NCBI GenBank assembly: GCA_038106445.1
Contig: JAYODU010000001.1
Location: 186,001-250,000 of the forward strand
Length of the DNA: 64,000 nt
Origin: Pseudemcibacter sp038106445
GTDB taxonomy: Bacteria > Pseudomonadota > Alphaproteobacteria > Sphingomonadales > Emcibacteraceae
Reading direction: 5' to 3'
A program made the position numbers and the translations under genes. Position 1 is the first letter of the stretch; the number at the start of each line of letters is the position of its first letter. A model generated the notes under the pieces. The model saw nothing but the letters and a program-made list of their open reading frames with translations, was not told the DNA's origin and searched no databases. This document shows positions 43,318 to 53,067 of the stretch, piece after piece.

Positions 43318-45102
43318 ATGGTAGAAAGATTAAGAGCATTACGTCAGGTAATGAGAGAAAATAAAGTTGCAGCATTCCTTGTGCCGCATGCTGATGAACA
43401 TCAAAGCGAATATACACCCAAATATGCCGAAAGGCTCAGTTGGATATCGGGCTTTGACGGATCGGCCGGCTTTGCCTGTATTACGCTTTCTAGGGCCGCG
43501 CTATTTGTGGATGGCCGTTATACACTGCAGGCAAAAAACCAGGTTGATGGCAAGGCTTATACGCGTCTGAATATTCCGGATGATAAGCCCGAAGACTGGC
43601 TTTTTGATCAGTTGAAAAGGGGTGATGTTGTTGCTTATGACCCATGGTTACATACAAAACCGTGGATAGAATCTGTTGCCAGCAAACTGGCAAAAAAAAA
43701 TATTGAATTAAAAGCATATCAAACCAACTTCATTGATGAAGTATGGAAAGACAGACCGGCGCCTTCAAAGGCAAAAGCTATAGTCCATAAAGACAGGTAT
43801 TCGGGTGAAAAGTCACCCGATAAAAGAAAACGTATTGCGGCAGAATTAAAATCTCGTGGTGCAAAGGCATTGGTAATAACGTCGCTGGATAGTATTGCGT
43901 GGCTCTTTAATATACGGGGCAGTGATGTTGAACACACACCTTTGGTACTTAGTTTTGCAATATTATTTGATAATGCCAATGCAGTCCTTTTTATTGATCC
44001 GGATAAGCTGGACAAGGAAGTTAAAACACATCTTGGAAAACAGGTTGAGTTCAAGCCCAAAGAAAATTTCATTAAAGATGTTAAAAAACTTTCCGGAGAT
44101 GGTCTTAAAATTATCGCAGATCCAAAAAAAGCACCAGCAGCTGTTTTCGATATGCTTTCAGCCGGAAAAAGTGAAATAATAGAATTAAATGATCCCTGCC
44201 AACTTGACAAAGCTTGTAAAAATGAAGTTGAGCTTGATGGTGCACGTAGTGCACATATTCGTGATGCTGTTGCTGTGTGCAGATTCCTTCGCTGGGTTGA
44301 TGAGAATGGGCCGACTGGGAAATATGATGAGCTAGATGCAGTTCAAAAATTGCTTGATCTGCGTAAAGAAGTACCGCTGTTTCAGGATACCAGTTTTGAT
44401 ACTATAAGTGGGGCAGGCCCCAATGGGGCCATCGTTCATTATCGGGTAACGGAAAAGTCTTCGCGTAAACTCAATAAAGGCATGATTTATCTTTGCGATT
44501 CCGGAGGACAGTACCTTGACGGAACGACGGATATAACACGTACTGTTACGATCGGAACGCCTACGGAAGAACAAAAAGATCACTTTACGCGCGTTTTAAA
44601 AGGACACATTGCGCTTGCGCAGGCGCGTTTTCCCAAAGGCCGAACCGGCGCCCATCTGGATACTCTTGCCAGGAAATCCCTTTGGGACGTGGGGCTTGAT
44701 TATGAGCATGGTACCGGACATGGTGTTGGAAGCTATTTAGGTGTTCATGAAGGGCCGCAATCTATTTCCCCGTTGGGGTATTCAACGCCACTTAAGCCAG
44801 GCATGATCCTTTCCAACGAACCGGGATATTATAAAACCGGCGAATATGGCATTCGGATTGAAAATCTGATTATTGTCAGAAATAGCGAATATGAAGAAGA
44901 AGAAAGGCCGATGCTGACATTTGAAACAATCACTCTGGTGCCAATTGATACAAGATTAGTGAATGCACATATGATGTCTGCTGCTGAAATAACCTGGCTT
45001 AATATATATCATGCCAAGGTCAGGGAAAAAATTTCACCCATGCTGTCAGGCAAGGATAAAGAGTGGTTATTAAATGCAACAGAATCCATCACATCACTTT
45101 AA
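43318..45102 (+). CDS. pepP: Xaa-Pro aminopeptidase (aminopeptidase P, M24B), three-domain form
   Basis: A 594-residue cytosolic peptidase removing N-terminal residues that precede proline. Two creatinase-like N-terminal domains (about residues 1-300) precede the pita-bread catalytic domain, the longer layout shared with eukaryotic XPNPEP1. Metal ligands lie in LDGTTDITRTVTIG (two Asp), GTGHGVGSYLGVHEGP (His), ILSNEPGYYKTGEYGIRIENL (Glu) and FETITLVPID (Glu). GAGGAATAT precedes the ATG. No signal peptide is seen. It is followed by a 24-bp palindrome and the HIBCH-like gene. Confidence 0.93.
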   Translation: MVERLRALRQVMRENKVAAFLVPHADEHQSEYTPKYAERLSWISGFDGSAGFACITLSRAALFVDGRYTLQAKNQVDGKAYTRLNIPDDKPEDWLFDQLKRGDVVAYDPWLHTKPWIESVASKLAKKNIELKAYQTNFIDEVWKDRPAPSKAKAIVHKDRYSGEKSPDKRKRIAAELKSRGAKALVITSLDSIAWLFNIRGSDVEHTPLVLSFAILFDNANAVLFIDPDKLDKEVKTHLGKQVEFKPKENFIKDVKKLSGDGLKIIADPKKAPAAVFDMLSAGKSEIIELNDPCQLDKACKNEVELDGARSAHIRDAVAVCRFLRWVDENGPTGKYDELDAVQKLLDLRKEVPLFQDTSFDTISGAGPNGAIVHYRVTEKSSRKLNKGMIYLCDSGGQYLDGTTDITRTVTIGTPTEEQKDHFTRVLKGHIALAQARFPKGRTGAHLDTLARKSLWDVGLDYEHGTGHGVGSYLGVHEGPQSISPLGYSTPLKPGMILSNEPGYYKTGEYGIRIENLIIVRNSEYEEEERPMLTFETITLVPIDTRLVNAHMMSAAEITWLNIYHAKVREKISPMLSGKDKEWLLNATESITSL

Positions 45103-45119
45103 GTAAAGATATTTTATAC

Positions 45120-45143
45120 TCAAATAATAAACTTATTATTTGA
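45120..45143. repeat. 24-bp near-complete palindrome (11-bp arms)
   Basis: TCAAATAATAA (45120-45130) and TTATTATTTGA (45133-45143) are exact reverse complements separated by AC. The element ends 12 nt before the ATG of the downstream gene, directly before its AGGGCG ribosome-binding site. Its A/T composition and near-zero spacer argue for a dimeric-regulator operator rather than a terminator; no U tract follows. No regulator gene is adjacent. Confidence 0.6.
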
Positions 45144-45155
45144 AACAGGGCGCAT

Positions 45156-46205
45156 ATGAGTAAAGAAATTAATTTCGAAGAAAAATCAGGTCTTGGTATT
45201 ATTACACTTACAAGGCCGGATGTATTAAATGCACTTTCCTGTGAAATGTGCCACTTGTTAGATGAGAAACTTAAAATCTGGCAGGATAACAGTTCTATTA
45301 AGGCTGTAATAATTAAAGGCGCAGGTAACAAAGCCTTTTGCGCAGGTGGTGATGTAAGGGCAATTGTCGAACAAGGATCAGAAAATAACAGCATCGCTAA
45401 AGAGTTCTTCGCCACAGAATACAGAATGAATGCCAGGATCTTTCATTTTGAGAAACCATTCATTGCACTTTTGGATGGCATCGTGATGGGAGGTGGCGTT
45501 GGTGTTTCAATTCATGGATCACACCGGATTATCACTGAAAATACGTTATTTGCCATGCCGGAATCGGCTATTGGCCTGATACCAGACGTTGGGGGTAGCT
45601 ATTTTCTTCCAAGAATGCCGGGAGCGCTTGGTAGTTATCTTGGGCTTACGGGTGTTCGACTTAAGGGGGCAGATATACTTTATGCCGGCATTGGTACGGC
45701 ATATATGCGTTCTGATAAATTAAACGATTTTGTTATTGCCCTGGCCGATGGTGAAATAAAAAGTCATGATGATGTAGATGCTATATTGGCTGAGTTTGCC
45801 GATGATCCTGGGTCGGCATCTCTTGATGAATTCAGAGATTTAATAGATGCGGCATTTGGTGAAAATACCATTGAGGATATTTTTGAGCATCTGAGTATAA
45901 TCGATCATAATTGGGCAAGGGAAACCCATGCCGTTTTATCAAAGATGTCCCCGATCAGTCTTAAGGTCATACTTGAACAAATACAAAGGGGCGCAAAACT
46001 TAAATTTGATGACTGTATGATTATGGAATACAGGATAGTCAGTACCATTTCCTCCTATGACAGTGATTTTTACGAAGGTGTAAGGGCGGTACTCATTGAT
46101 AAAGATCATAACCCAAAGTGGGTTCCGGGTAGCTCGGCGGAAGTTTCCAATGAAATGGTTCTTGCTCATTTTGAAATGCCGGTTGAAGGGGATCTGGTTC
46201 TTTAA
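45156..46205 (+). CDS. Enoyl-CoA hydratase/isomerase family, 3-hydroxyisobutyryl-CoA hydrolase-like
   Basis: A 349-residue crotonase-fold protein. Length, FCAGGDVRAIVEQ, LDGIVMGGGVGVSIHGSHRIITENTLFAMPESAIGLIPDVGGSYFLPRMPG and the C-terminal extension (VLSKMSPISLKVILEQI, MIMEYRIVSTI, FYEGVRAVLIDKDHNPKW) are those of HIBCH, which hydrolyses 3-hydroxyisobutyryl-CoA in valine degradation; the acidic residues in MPESAIGLIPDVGG are the expected catalytic pair. The gene is behind an 11+11-bp palindrome that may be its operator. The TAA overlaps the convergent pseudouridine synthase gene as TTAA. Other short-chain hydroxyacyl-CoA substrates are possible. Confidence 0.87.
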   Translation: MSKEINFEEKSGLGIITLTRPDVLNALSCEMCHLLDEKLKIWQDNSSIKAVIIKGAGNKAFCAGGDVRAIVEQGSENNSIAKEFFATEYRMNARIFHFEKPFIALLDGIVMGGGVGVSIHGSHRIITENTLFAMPESAIGLIPDVGGSYFLPRMPGALGSYLGLTGVRLKGADILYAGIGTAYMRSDKLNDFVIALADGEIKSHDDVDAILAEFADDPGSASLDEFRDLIDAAFGENTIEDIFEHLSIIDHNWARETHAVLSKMSPISLKVILEQIQRGAKLKFDDCMIMEYRIVSTISSYDSDFYEGVRAVLIDKDHNPKWVPGSSAEVSNEMVLAHFEMPVEGDLVL

Positions 46206-46858
46206 AAAGTGATACTGTGTTTAAAAGTCATCATTTTTTTCTGAACCGGGTGCATAATTGTTAGTTTTGTTGAATGCAGACATAGCCGATTACTCATATT
46301 CGCTATTTTTTGTGATGCGTAAAACCGGTCCCCCAGTATTGAATGTCCAATTTCATCCATATGAACGCGAAGCTGATGTGATCTTCCTGTGAGCGGGATT
46401 AAAGATAACAGGGTTTTATCCTCATATCTTTCAATAACATGCCATTTCGTCCTGGATGGTTTTCCTATGGCATGATCTACTTTCTGTTTTGGTCTGTTCG
46501 GCCAGTCACAAATGAGGGGCAGATCAACTTCACCTGAACTCCTTTCCATATTTCCAAATACGAGTGCTGTATATTCTTTTGCAACATTTCTATTTTGAAA
46601 CTGAAGACTTAAATGTCGATGGGAGTATTTATTCAACCCCATAATAATAAGTCCTGATGTGTCCATATCAAGACGGTGTACTGTTAGCGCAGTTGGAAAA
46701 GTATCTTTTGCCCTTTTTTCAAGACAGTCAGCAAGGTGTTCCCCTTTACCGGGCACTGTTAACAAACCGGATTGTTTGTTCAGCACCAAAATATCATTGT
46801 CGTGAAAGATGATATCCAGATATGGCTCTTGTGGCGGGTTATAGTATTTAAGTGTCAT
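46202..46858 (-). CDS. RluA-family pseudouridine synthase
   Basis: A 218-residue RNA-modifying enzyme isomerising uridine to pseudouridine. The catalytic Asp is in HRLDMDTSGLIIMG, preceded by DNDILVLNKQSGLLTVPGKG and followed by KEYTALVFGNM and LIPLTGRSHQLRVHMDEIGHSILGD. There is no N-terminal S4 domain, as in RluA itself, which modifies 23S U746 and tRNA U32, so that target set is the best guess. No strong ribosome-binding site precedes the ATG. It is convergent with the HIBCH-like gene (4-bp overlap). Confidence 0.9.
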   Translation of the reverse strand: MTLKYYNPPQEPYLDIIFHDNDILVLNKQSGLLTVPGKGEHLADCLEKRAKDTFPTALTVHRLDMDTSGLIIMGLNKYSHRHLSLQFQNRNVAKEYTALVFGNMERSSGEVDLPLICDWPNRPKQKVDHAIGKPSRTKWHVIERYEDKTLLSLIPLTGRSHQLRVHMDEIGHSILGDRFYASQKIANMSNRLCLHSTKLTIMHPVQKKMMTFKHSITF

Positions 46859-47048
46859 GACGATGTTTTATATGGCGAAAAAGAAATATGATATGATATA
46901 AACTGTTTTTCCTGTAATAGTCCCTAAGTTGCTTAAGATTAAGAATTTTATATACTAACAATCAATGAAAATAGATAAAAATATGAAGGGTTTAATCTGC
47001 GGCTGCGTATAAGAAAATGGGTAGATTGATAATTAAACTGGAGAGACA

Positions 47049-48503
47049 ATGGCCCGTCTAGTATTTAATGGATCAAAATTTGGGCTGCTTATTATTTTAT
47101 CATGCAGTACTTTGTTTGTTACAGGCTGTGCACCTCAGATTAATGTTGATGAACAGCTTGATTTAGTGGCAATTCCGGCTGCATGGCAAAGTCCGGATAT
47201 TGAAGCAGCCCGTTCTGAGTTAAAATGGCTTGATGCTGATGAAGCCCAGGATTTATCGGCAATTGTGCTTCGCGCGCTTGAAAATAATCCAGATCTGAGA
47301 ATTTCTGCAAACAGACTTAGGACCGCACTTGCACAACAATCTATCATTGATGGTGCACGCAGTGTCACAGGTGATATAAGGGTCAGTGCATCTCGCAGCG
47401 GTGATTTTGAAAGTGGTACGGCAGATAATCAAAGTTTTTCACTGCGTGGCGGGTTAGCGTGGGAAGCGGATATCTGGGGCCGCCTTGCCAGTGATAGTGC
47501 TGCGGCTGAGCAGAATGTCCTTTCACTTAAAAATGACCTTGAATATGCCCGTATGTCACTTGCAACAAGAACGGCTCAGCGCTGGTTTGATGTGTCGGAA
47601 TCCATACTTCAGAATGATCTTCTGGAACAAAACCTTGGAAAACTTCTTCAGGCACAGGATCTGGTTGACAGCCGCTATGCACGCGGCCTTGTGGATGTTC
47701 TGGATGTGCTGCAAATTGAAACGAACGTTGCAACAGCACGATCAGGTCTGGCAAATCAGCGCCAGACAGTTACTGAACGGATGCGTATACTGGAAACGCT
47801 TATCGGGTCTTATCCGACGGGAAAGGTTCCGCAGGTGGTTTCATTGCCAGTCCTTGACAATCTTATAAGAATGGGAATTCCGACAAACCTGTTGGAAAAA
47901 CGGCCGGATATTCTATCTGCCCGTAATCAGGTGCTGGCGGCAAATTATGATCTTAATGCGGCAAAAAAGGCTCTTTATCCATCGTTAAGCGTTTCAGGAA
48001 GTACAAGCACCAGCGGCGATGAAATTGGTGATATTGTTGACATTGATACCCTTGTCTGGAGCGTCGTGGGCAATATCGTGCAGCCGATATTAGATGGAAG
48101 TCGTCGCAGGCAACAGGTGGTGATTAATGAAGTAGCACTGGATAGTGGCATTGCCAATTATGTCAGAACGATACTCACAGCATATGAAGAAGCAGAGAAC
48201 GCCCTGACAGCAGAGGTAACCCTTGCGGAACAGGAAGAACATCTGGCAATAGCGGTAGAACGTGCTATAGCCAGTGAAGAGAAAGCATTGGACCAGTATA
48301 GCAAAGGACTTGTGGATATTCTCTCGCTTGTTAATGTGCAAAGAAACAGAATATCGTCCCAGCAAAGCCTGTTACGTGTGCAACATAGACGTCTGTTGAA
48401 CCGGGCGGATCTGCATCTTGCCCTTGGCGGAGAAAATATCGAAAATTACATTAATCAGATGGCGGACGCTGTGCAGACCACCAGTAATCAGGAAAATTTA
48501 TAA
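47049..48503 (+). CDS. RND efflux outer-membrane lipoprotein (TolC/NodT family)
   Basis: A 484-residue outer-membrane channel for a tripartite pump. The lipobox LFVTGC marks lipidated Cys27. The mature protein has two repeated OEP domains with long coiled-coil stretches (DLSAIVLRALENNPDLRISANRLRTALAQQ; LVDSRYARGLVDVLDVLQIETNVATARSGLANQR; later KALDQYSKGLVDILSLVNVQRNRISSQQSLL). RPDILSARNQVLAANYDLNAAKKALYPSLS is a family signature. GGAGAGACA precedes the ATG. It overlaps the adaptor gene by one base (TAATG) and opens the three-gene operon. Confidence 0.92.
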   Translation: MARLVFNGSKFGLLIILSCSTLFVTGCAPQINVDEQLDLVAIPAAWQSPDIEAARSELKWLDADEAQDLSAIVLRALENNPDLRISANRLRTALAQQSIIDGARSVTGDIRVSASRSGDFESGTADNQSFSLRGGLAWEADIWGRLASDSAAAEQNVLSLKNDLEYARMSLATRTAQRWFDVSESILQNDLLEQNLGKLLQAQDLVDSRYARGLVDVLDVLQIETNVATARSGLANQRQTVTERMRILETLIGSYPTGKVPQVVSLPVLDNLIRMGIPTNLLEKRPDILSARNQVLAANYDLNAAKKALYPSLSVSGSTSTSGDEIGDIVDIDTLVWSVVGNIVQPILDGSRRRQQVVINEVALDSGIANYVRTILTAYEEAENALTAEVTLAEQEEHLAIAVERAIASEEKALDQYSKGLVDILSLVNVQRNRISSQQSLLRVQHRRLLNRADLHLALGGENIENYINQMADAVQTTSNQENL

Positions 48504-49921
48504 TGAAAAACAAATATTCACAACTGATGATTGTTGGAGCAATTGTAGCCATAACAGCCGTTGTTTTTACAGGCATGTATATAATGCGCCCGGTAGCCCC
48601 CGTTGAACGTCTCGAAGATCCAGTAGAGCGGTTGGAAGTTACCACGGCCAAAAGGCAGGATGTTTTTCCGACTGTCAGAACCCAGGCGGTTGTCGAAAGC
48701 CGATTAAATATTAATCTCAAATCGCAAGTATCAGGGCAAATTGTCTATACATCACCAAAATTCCTTACGGGAGGTTTTTTTGATACCGATGAAGTTATCC
48801 TGCGTGTTGATCCAAGCGATTATGAACTTGCGCTTGTCCAGGCAGAAGTGAATGTTGCTCGCGCCCAGCAAACACTTAGTGTTGAAAGTGAACAGGCTGA
48901 ACTTGCGCGGCAGGATTGGGAAAAATACGGTGAAGGTCAAGCAACAGAGCTCGTCTTACGCATACCCCAGCTCCGTGAAGCTGAAGCAGCTCTAAAAGGT
49001 GCACAGGCTAACTATGAAACGCAACGCATCAGACTGGAACGAACAGAAGTAAAGGCACCGTTTCCGTTAATGATAGATCAGAAGCAGGTGGATTTGGGAC
49101 AAATCGTTGGTGTAAACCAGGATCTTGCGAGTGTATTTGGTACGGAAGAAGCAGAGATAAGGCTGCCGCTTAGTCAAAAACAGCTTGATCTTCTTAATGT
49201 TCAGAGTGTCGGAATTCTTGATGAAGATGATGTGCTGGATGTTAAGGTACGTGATCTTACCCGTGGTGATGATATTGTTTGGGATGCCAAGATATTAAGG
49301 CTGGAAAGTTCCATTGACCGAAAAAGCCGTGTTTATTACGCCATTGCAACAATTTATGACCCGATGAACCTCGAACAAAATAAGGAAACCCCGCCATTGT
49401 TGCCTGGTGTGTTTGTTGATTTGGAAGTTCTGGGACCAAAAATTGAAAACGTATTTCATATCCCCGCAAGTGCCATGCGCGATGATAATAATATTTATAT
49501 TTATGAAAATGAGAAACTCATCACAAAGCCGGTTGTGGCGCTTGACCGTGATCAGGAATTTTTCACTATTGCGTCGGGGATTGAGGAAGGTGAAACCTAT
49601 ACGACATCTCCACCATTTTCATATGTTCCAGGTATGAAATCAGTGGTTGTCAATCTAGATGGTGTGCCTGTTGGTGGCCCACGCGGTGGTCGGCCGGGCG
49701 GTGGTGGTCGACCGGAAGGTGGTGGCGGTACGACAACTGCTGCTGCGCAAGCGGGTACGGAAGCTACGGGTAGGCCGGAAGGAAATAGACCATTTGCAAA
49801 TATGTCGCCTGAAGAACGCCAGGCTGCAATTGCTAATATGACACCTGAGCAACGCGCCGCAATGCAGGCACGCCGTGCTGCGGCTCAGGGTGGAAGATCA
49901 CAACAGGGAGAAGGTCAATGA
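48503..49921 (+). CDS. RND efflux periplasmic adaptor subunit with low-complexity tail
   Basis: A 472-residue membrane-fusion protein linking pump and channel. An N-terminal membrane anchor (MIVGAIVAITAVVFTGMYIM) is followed by a barrel-sandwich region (AVVESRLNINLKSQVSGQIVY, KAPFPLMIDQKQVDLGQIVG), a coiled-coil hairpin (ALVQAEVNVARAQQTLSVESEQAEL) and beta-barrel domains. From about residue 390 a Gly/Arg/Pro-rich disordered tail follows (GGPRGGRPGGGGRPEGG), then two related segments, MSPEERQAAIANM and MTPEQRAAMQARR. Such tails recall Spy/CpxP-like repeats. The ATGA overlap couples it to the pump gene. Confidence 0.9.
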   Translation: MKNKYSQLMIVGAIVAITAVVFTGMYIMRPVAPVERLEDPVERLEVTTAKRQDVFPTVRTQAVVESRLNINLKSQVSGQIVYTSPKFLTGGFFDTDEVILRVDPSDYELALVQAEVNVARAQQTLSVESEQAELARQDWEKYGEGQATELVLRIPQLREAEAALKGAQANYETQRIRLERTEVKAPFPLMIDQKQVDLGQIVGVNQDLASVFGTEEAEIRLPLSQKQLDLLNVQSVGILDEDDVLDVKVRDLTRGDDIVWDAKILRLESSIDRKSRVYYAIATIYDPMNLEQNKETPPLLPGVFVDLEVLGPKIENVFHIPASAMRDDNNIYIYENEKLITKPVVALDRDQEFFTIASGIEEGETYTTSPPFSYVPGMKSVVVNLDGVPVGGPRGGRPGGGGRPEGGGGTTTAAAQAGTEATGRPEGNRPFANMSPEERQAAIANMTPEQRAAMQARRAAAQGGRSQQGEGQ

Positions 49922-52900
49922 GAAATTTAATTGCCTGGTTTGCGGATAATCACGTTGCGGCGAACCTGCTGATGATACTTATCATTATTGGTGGCGCAGT
50001 CAGTCTACCGCTCTTAAGGACAGAAGTTTTTCCATTTAACACACCTAATGAGATTTCCGTTACTGTCAGTTATCTTGGTGCTGGGCCAAATGAAGTGGAA
50101 CAGAATATTACCATCCCCATTGAAGATGCACTTAAAGGGGTTGCAAATATCAAGAAAATGATATCCCGGTCACGACGTGGCAGTTCTCAGGTTAGTTTGC
50201 AACTTGATCGGGGTGCCAATATCCAAATCGTTATGGATGAAGTTCAGTCCCGCATTGACGGTATCAGGTCATTTCCCCGTGATATTGAACCGCCACGCGT
50301 TCGACACGACATTCAAAATGATGACATTATTGATATTATTGTGTCTGGAAATACAGACCAGAAAACACTGGCCGGTGTTGCACGGCGTGTGCAGCAGGAC
50401 CTTCTTGCTCTGCCGGATGTGAACCTTATTGAAATAAGGGGCATGCCGCCTACTACAATCAGTATTGAAGTATCCGAATTTGATTTGCGGCGACTTGGGA
50501 TTTCCATGGCAACAGTCGCAAATGCGATCAGTAACAGTTCGGTTGATATTTCGGTTGGTTCCATTCGTAATGGATTTGGCGCTTTGCAGATCAGGGCAGA
50601 GGGCCGTGCCTATTATGAAAAGGAATTTGCTGAAATCACCCTGCTTCAACAGCCGAACGGTACACGTATCAAGCTTGGAGATATTGCAACGATCCAGGAC
50701 GGTGTCAGCGAAAGACCCTTTATTTTCAGATCAAAAGGTAAACCTTCTATCATTATGGAAACACAGCTCAGCCCGGGCCAGGATGTGTTGAAACTTACTT
50801 CTGCTGTAAAAGAATATCTTGAAACTGCTGCGCCGACATTTCCACAAGGCATTACGGTAACCACATGGCGTGATGACAGTGTTGAATTTTATCAACGACT
50901 TGAAATGCTGATAGAAAACAGTCTGACAGGGCTTGTGCTTGTATTTGTGCTCTTGGTGATGTTTCTTCGTTTGGATCTGGCGCTTTGGGTGACCTTCGGT
51001 ATTGTAATCGCCTTTAGCGGTGCCTTCATGGTGATGAAGCTGTTTGATTTTTCAGTCAATCAGATATCACTTTTTGGTTTTCTACTTATTTTGGGGATTG
51101 TTGTCGATGATGCCATTGTTGTCGGTGAGGGAATCCATTCAACCCAGCGAACGAAGTCCAAGGGATTAAAAGGGGCAATACAGGGGGCCACGTCATTGTC
51201 CCTTCCAATTACGTTATCCGTATTTACCACGGTACTAGCGGTAATCCCGCTGTTGCTTTTTCAGTCAGAAACCGGGCAGCAGGCACGTGATATTGCCGTT
51301 GTTGTGTCAGGGGCGCTTTTATTCTCACTTGTGGAATGTTTGCTCATTCTTCCTTGCCATTTATCAGGCACAAAACCTTTCGAACCGAATTTTGCCTGGT
51401 ATAAGAAGTTTCGCGTATTCCAGAAGAAAGTAGCCCAGTGGCTTATTGATTTTGCGCGCAATAAATATAAACCATTTATTGAAAAATGTCTGACGGTTAA
51501 ATATATGACTGCAACCATATTTTTCTCCGTACTGATATTATTCACAACGGCTTATGTTCTGGGTTTTGTCCGTTCAAGTTTCAACCCGGAAATTCCAAGT
51601 AATATTTTACGTTACAGCGTTGAACTTTCCGAAACTGCATCGGACGAAGTAAGCAGAAGCCTTCACGATAAAATGGTTGAAGCAATTGGTGGTCCAGGTG
51701 GAATAGAAGAGGAATATGAAGCCAAAACAGGTATGGCACGCAATATACTGTTTCCCAATTACGACAGTTTTGTTTTTGGAAATAACATCCGCATGTCGCT
51801 TGAAATGTCTTCGGAAGCTATGGCAATACTTGATCCTGAAGAAATCATGACTGCCTGGCAGGAACGTGTAGGGGAAGTACCGGAAGCCGTTGAGGTTACT
51901 TTACGTAATTCTCGAAACACCGATCGTCGTGGCGGTGATCTTAGTTTCTATGTTTCTGCCAGTCGGGATGCTGATCTTGAGGAAGCCGTTGAACGTATCA
52001 AACTTGAAATGCGTGATATTCAGGGTCTGACCCAGATTTATGATAACCGTGACCGCCAGCAACAGGAATTAAGGCTATCGTTGAAGCCGGAAGCTGAGCA
52101 TTATGGCCTTACGCTAAATAGCTTAAGTGATCAGGTTCGTCTCGGATTTTATGGCCGTATCGTACAAAGGATACCAAGGGACGGTGATACAATTGATGTT
52201 CATGTCCGCTATCCTCTTGAAGCGCGTCAAAACCTTAATGCACTACGCGAAATGTATATCCGTACACCAGATGGTGGTGAAATACCATTTAGCATGGTTG
52301 CCAAAATGGATTATGTCCCGACACTTAATTCACCTGAACGTGTTAACGGCCAGAATATCATTAAAGTGCAAGCACGCATGAACAAGAATGTTGTTTCACC
52401 ATATGAGGCGTATAAACATCTTGATGATGGTATTTTCGAAACCCTGAAGAATGAGTATTCAGGCTTCGCTGTCTTTCCAGATGGCGAGATAGAAGAGCAG
52501 GTTATTTTCTTTGCCGAGACCACATTCTATCTTTCACTGGTGCTCCTTGCGATTTATGCATTGTTGGCGATAGGCCTTCGGTCTTATATTGAGCCGCTGA
52601 TTATTCTTACGGCCGTACCGTTTGGTTTCGTTGGTGCATTGATAGGCCACCTGATCGTTGACATGCCTGTGAGCTTATATTCATTCCTTGGACTGTTTGC
52701 CGCTTCGGGTGTTGTTATCAATGATAATCTTGTGCTTGTTGACTGCATCAAAAACCTCAAGAAAGAAGGAATGAAATTCACCGAAGCAATTGCCGAGGGT
52801 GGCCGCATGCGATTCCGTGCGATTATCCTGACATCGATCACAACATTTGTTGGTCTAATTCCTATTATGCTTGAAACCAGTTATCAGGCGATCTTTATTA

Positions 52901-53064
52901 TTCCAATGGTTGTATCGTTAACATTTGGCGTGCTTTTTGCGACAATGATCACTCTGATCTTGGTGCCATGTTTGTATGATATTAAAGATACCATTGCCGA
53001 AAAAATTAGTGCCTTACGCACTAATAAGGATGATGCAGCAGAAGAAATCGGCGCGACAGAATAA
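49918..53064 (+). CDS. RND-family inner-membrane efflux transporter
   Basis: A 1048-residue proton-driven pump with 12 membrane helices and two large periplasmic loops. The proton relay Asp pair is in FLLILGIVVDDAIVVGEGIHSTQR (TM4). Helix groups flank the porter domain (first: NHVAANLLMILIIIGGAVSLPLL; last: LYSFLGLFAASGVVINDNLVLVDCI, then ILTSITTFVGLIPIMLETSYQAIFIIPMVVSLTFGVLFATMITLILVPCLY, split here by residues of the loop). The N-terminal NLIAWFADNHVAANLL style is that of the HAE1-related group common in marine bacteria, not heavy-metal CzcA (which has DFG-type TM4 residues). Substrates are unknown. No local TetR regulator is seen. Confidence 0.93.
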   Translation: MRNLIAWFADNHVAANLLMILIIIGGAVSLPLLRTEVFPFNTPNEISVTVSYLGAGPNEVEQNITIPIEDALKGVANIKKMISRSRRGSSQVSLQLDRGANIQIVMDEVQSRIDGIRSFPRDIEPPRVRHDIQNDDIIDIIVSGNTDQKTLAGVARRVQQDLLALPDVNLIEIRGMPPTTISIEVSEFDLRRLGISMATVANAISNSSVDISVGSIRNGFGALQIRAEGRAYYEKEFAEITLLQQPNGTRIKLGDIATIQDGVSERPFIFRSKGKPSIIMETQLSPGQDVLKLTSAVKEYLETAAPTFPQGITVTTWRDDSVEFYQRLEMLIENSLTGLVLVFVLLVMFLRLDLALWVTFGIVIAFSGAFMVMKLFDFSVNQISLFGFLLILGIVVDDAIVVGEGIHSTQRTKSKGLKGAIQGATSLSLPITLSVFTTVLAVIPLLLFQSETGQQARDIAVVVSGALLFSLVECLLILPCHLSGTKPFEPNFAWYKKFRVFQKKVAQWLIDFARNKYKPFIEKCLTVKYMTATIFFSVLILFTTAYVLGFVRSSFNPEIPSNILRYSVELSETASDEVSRSLHDKMVEAIGGPGGIEEEYEAKTGMARNILFPNYDSFVFGNNIRMSLEMSSEAMAILDPEEIMTAWQERVGEVPEAVEVTLRNSRNTDRRGGDLSFYVSASRDADLEEAVERIKLEMRDIQGLTQIYDNRDRQQQELRLSLKPEAEHYGLTLNSLSDQVRLGFYGRIVQRIPRDGDTIDVHVRYPLEARQNLNALREMYIRTPDGGEIPFSMVAKMDYVPTLNSPERVNGQNIIKVQARMNKNVVSPYEAYKHLDDGIFETLKNEYSGFAVFPDGEIEEQVIFFAETTFYLSLVLLAIYALLAIGLRSYIEPLIILTAVPFGFVGALIGHLIVDMPVSLYSFLGLFAASGVVINDNLVLVDCIKNLKKEGMKFTEAIAEGGRMRFRAIILTSITTFVGLIPIMLETSYQAIFIIPMVVSLTFGVLFATMITLILVPCLYDIKDTIAEKISALRTNKDDAAEEIGATE

Positions 53065-53067
53065 GAT

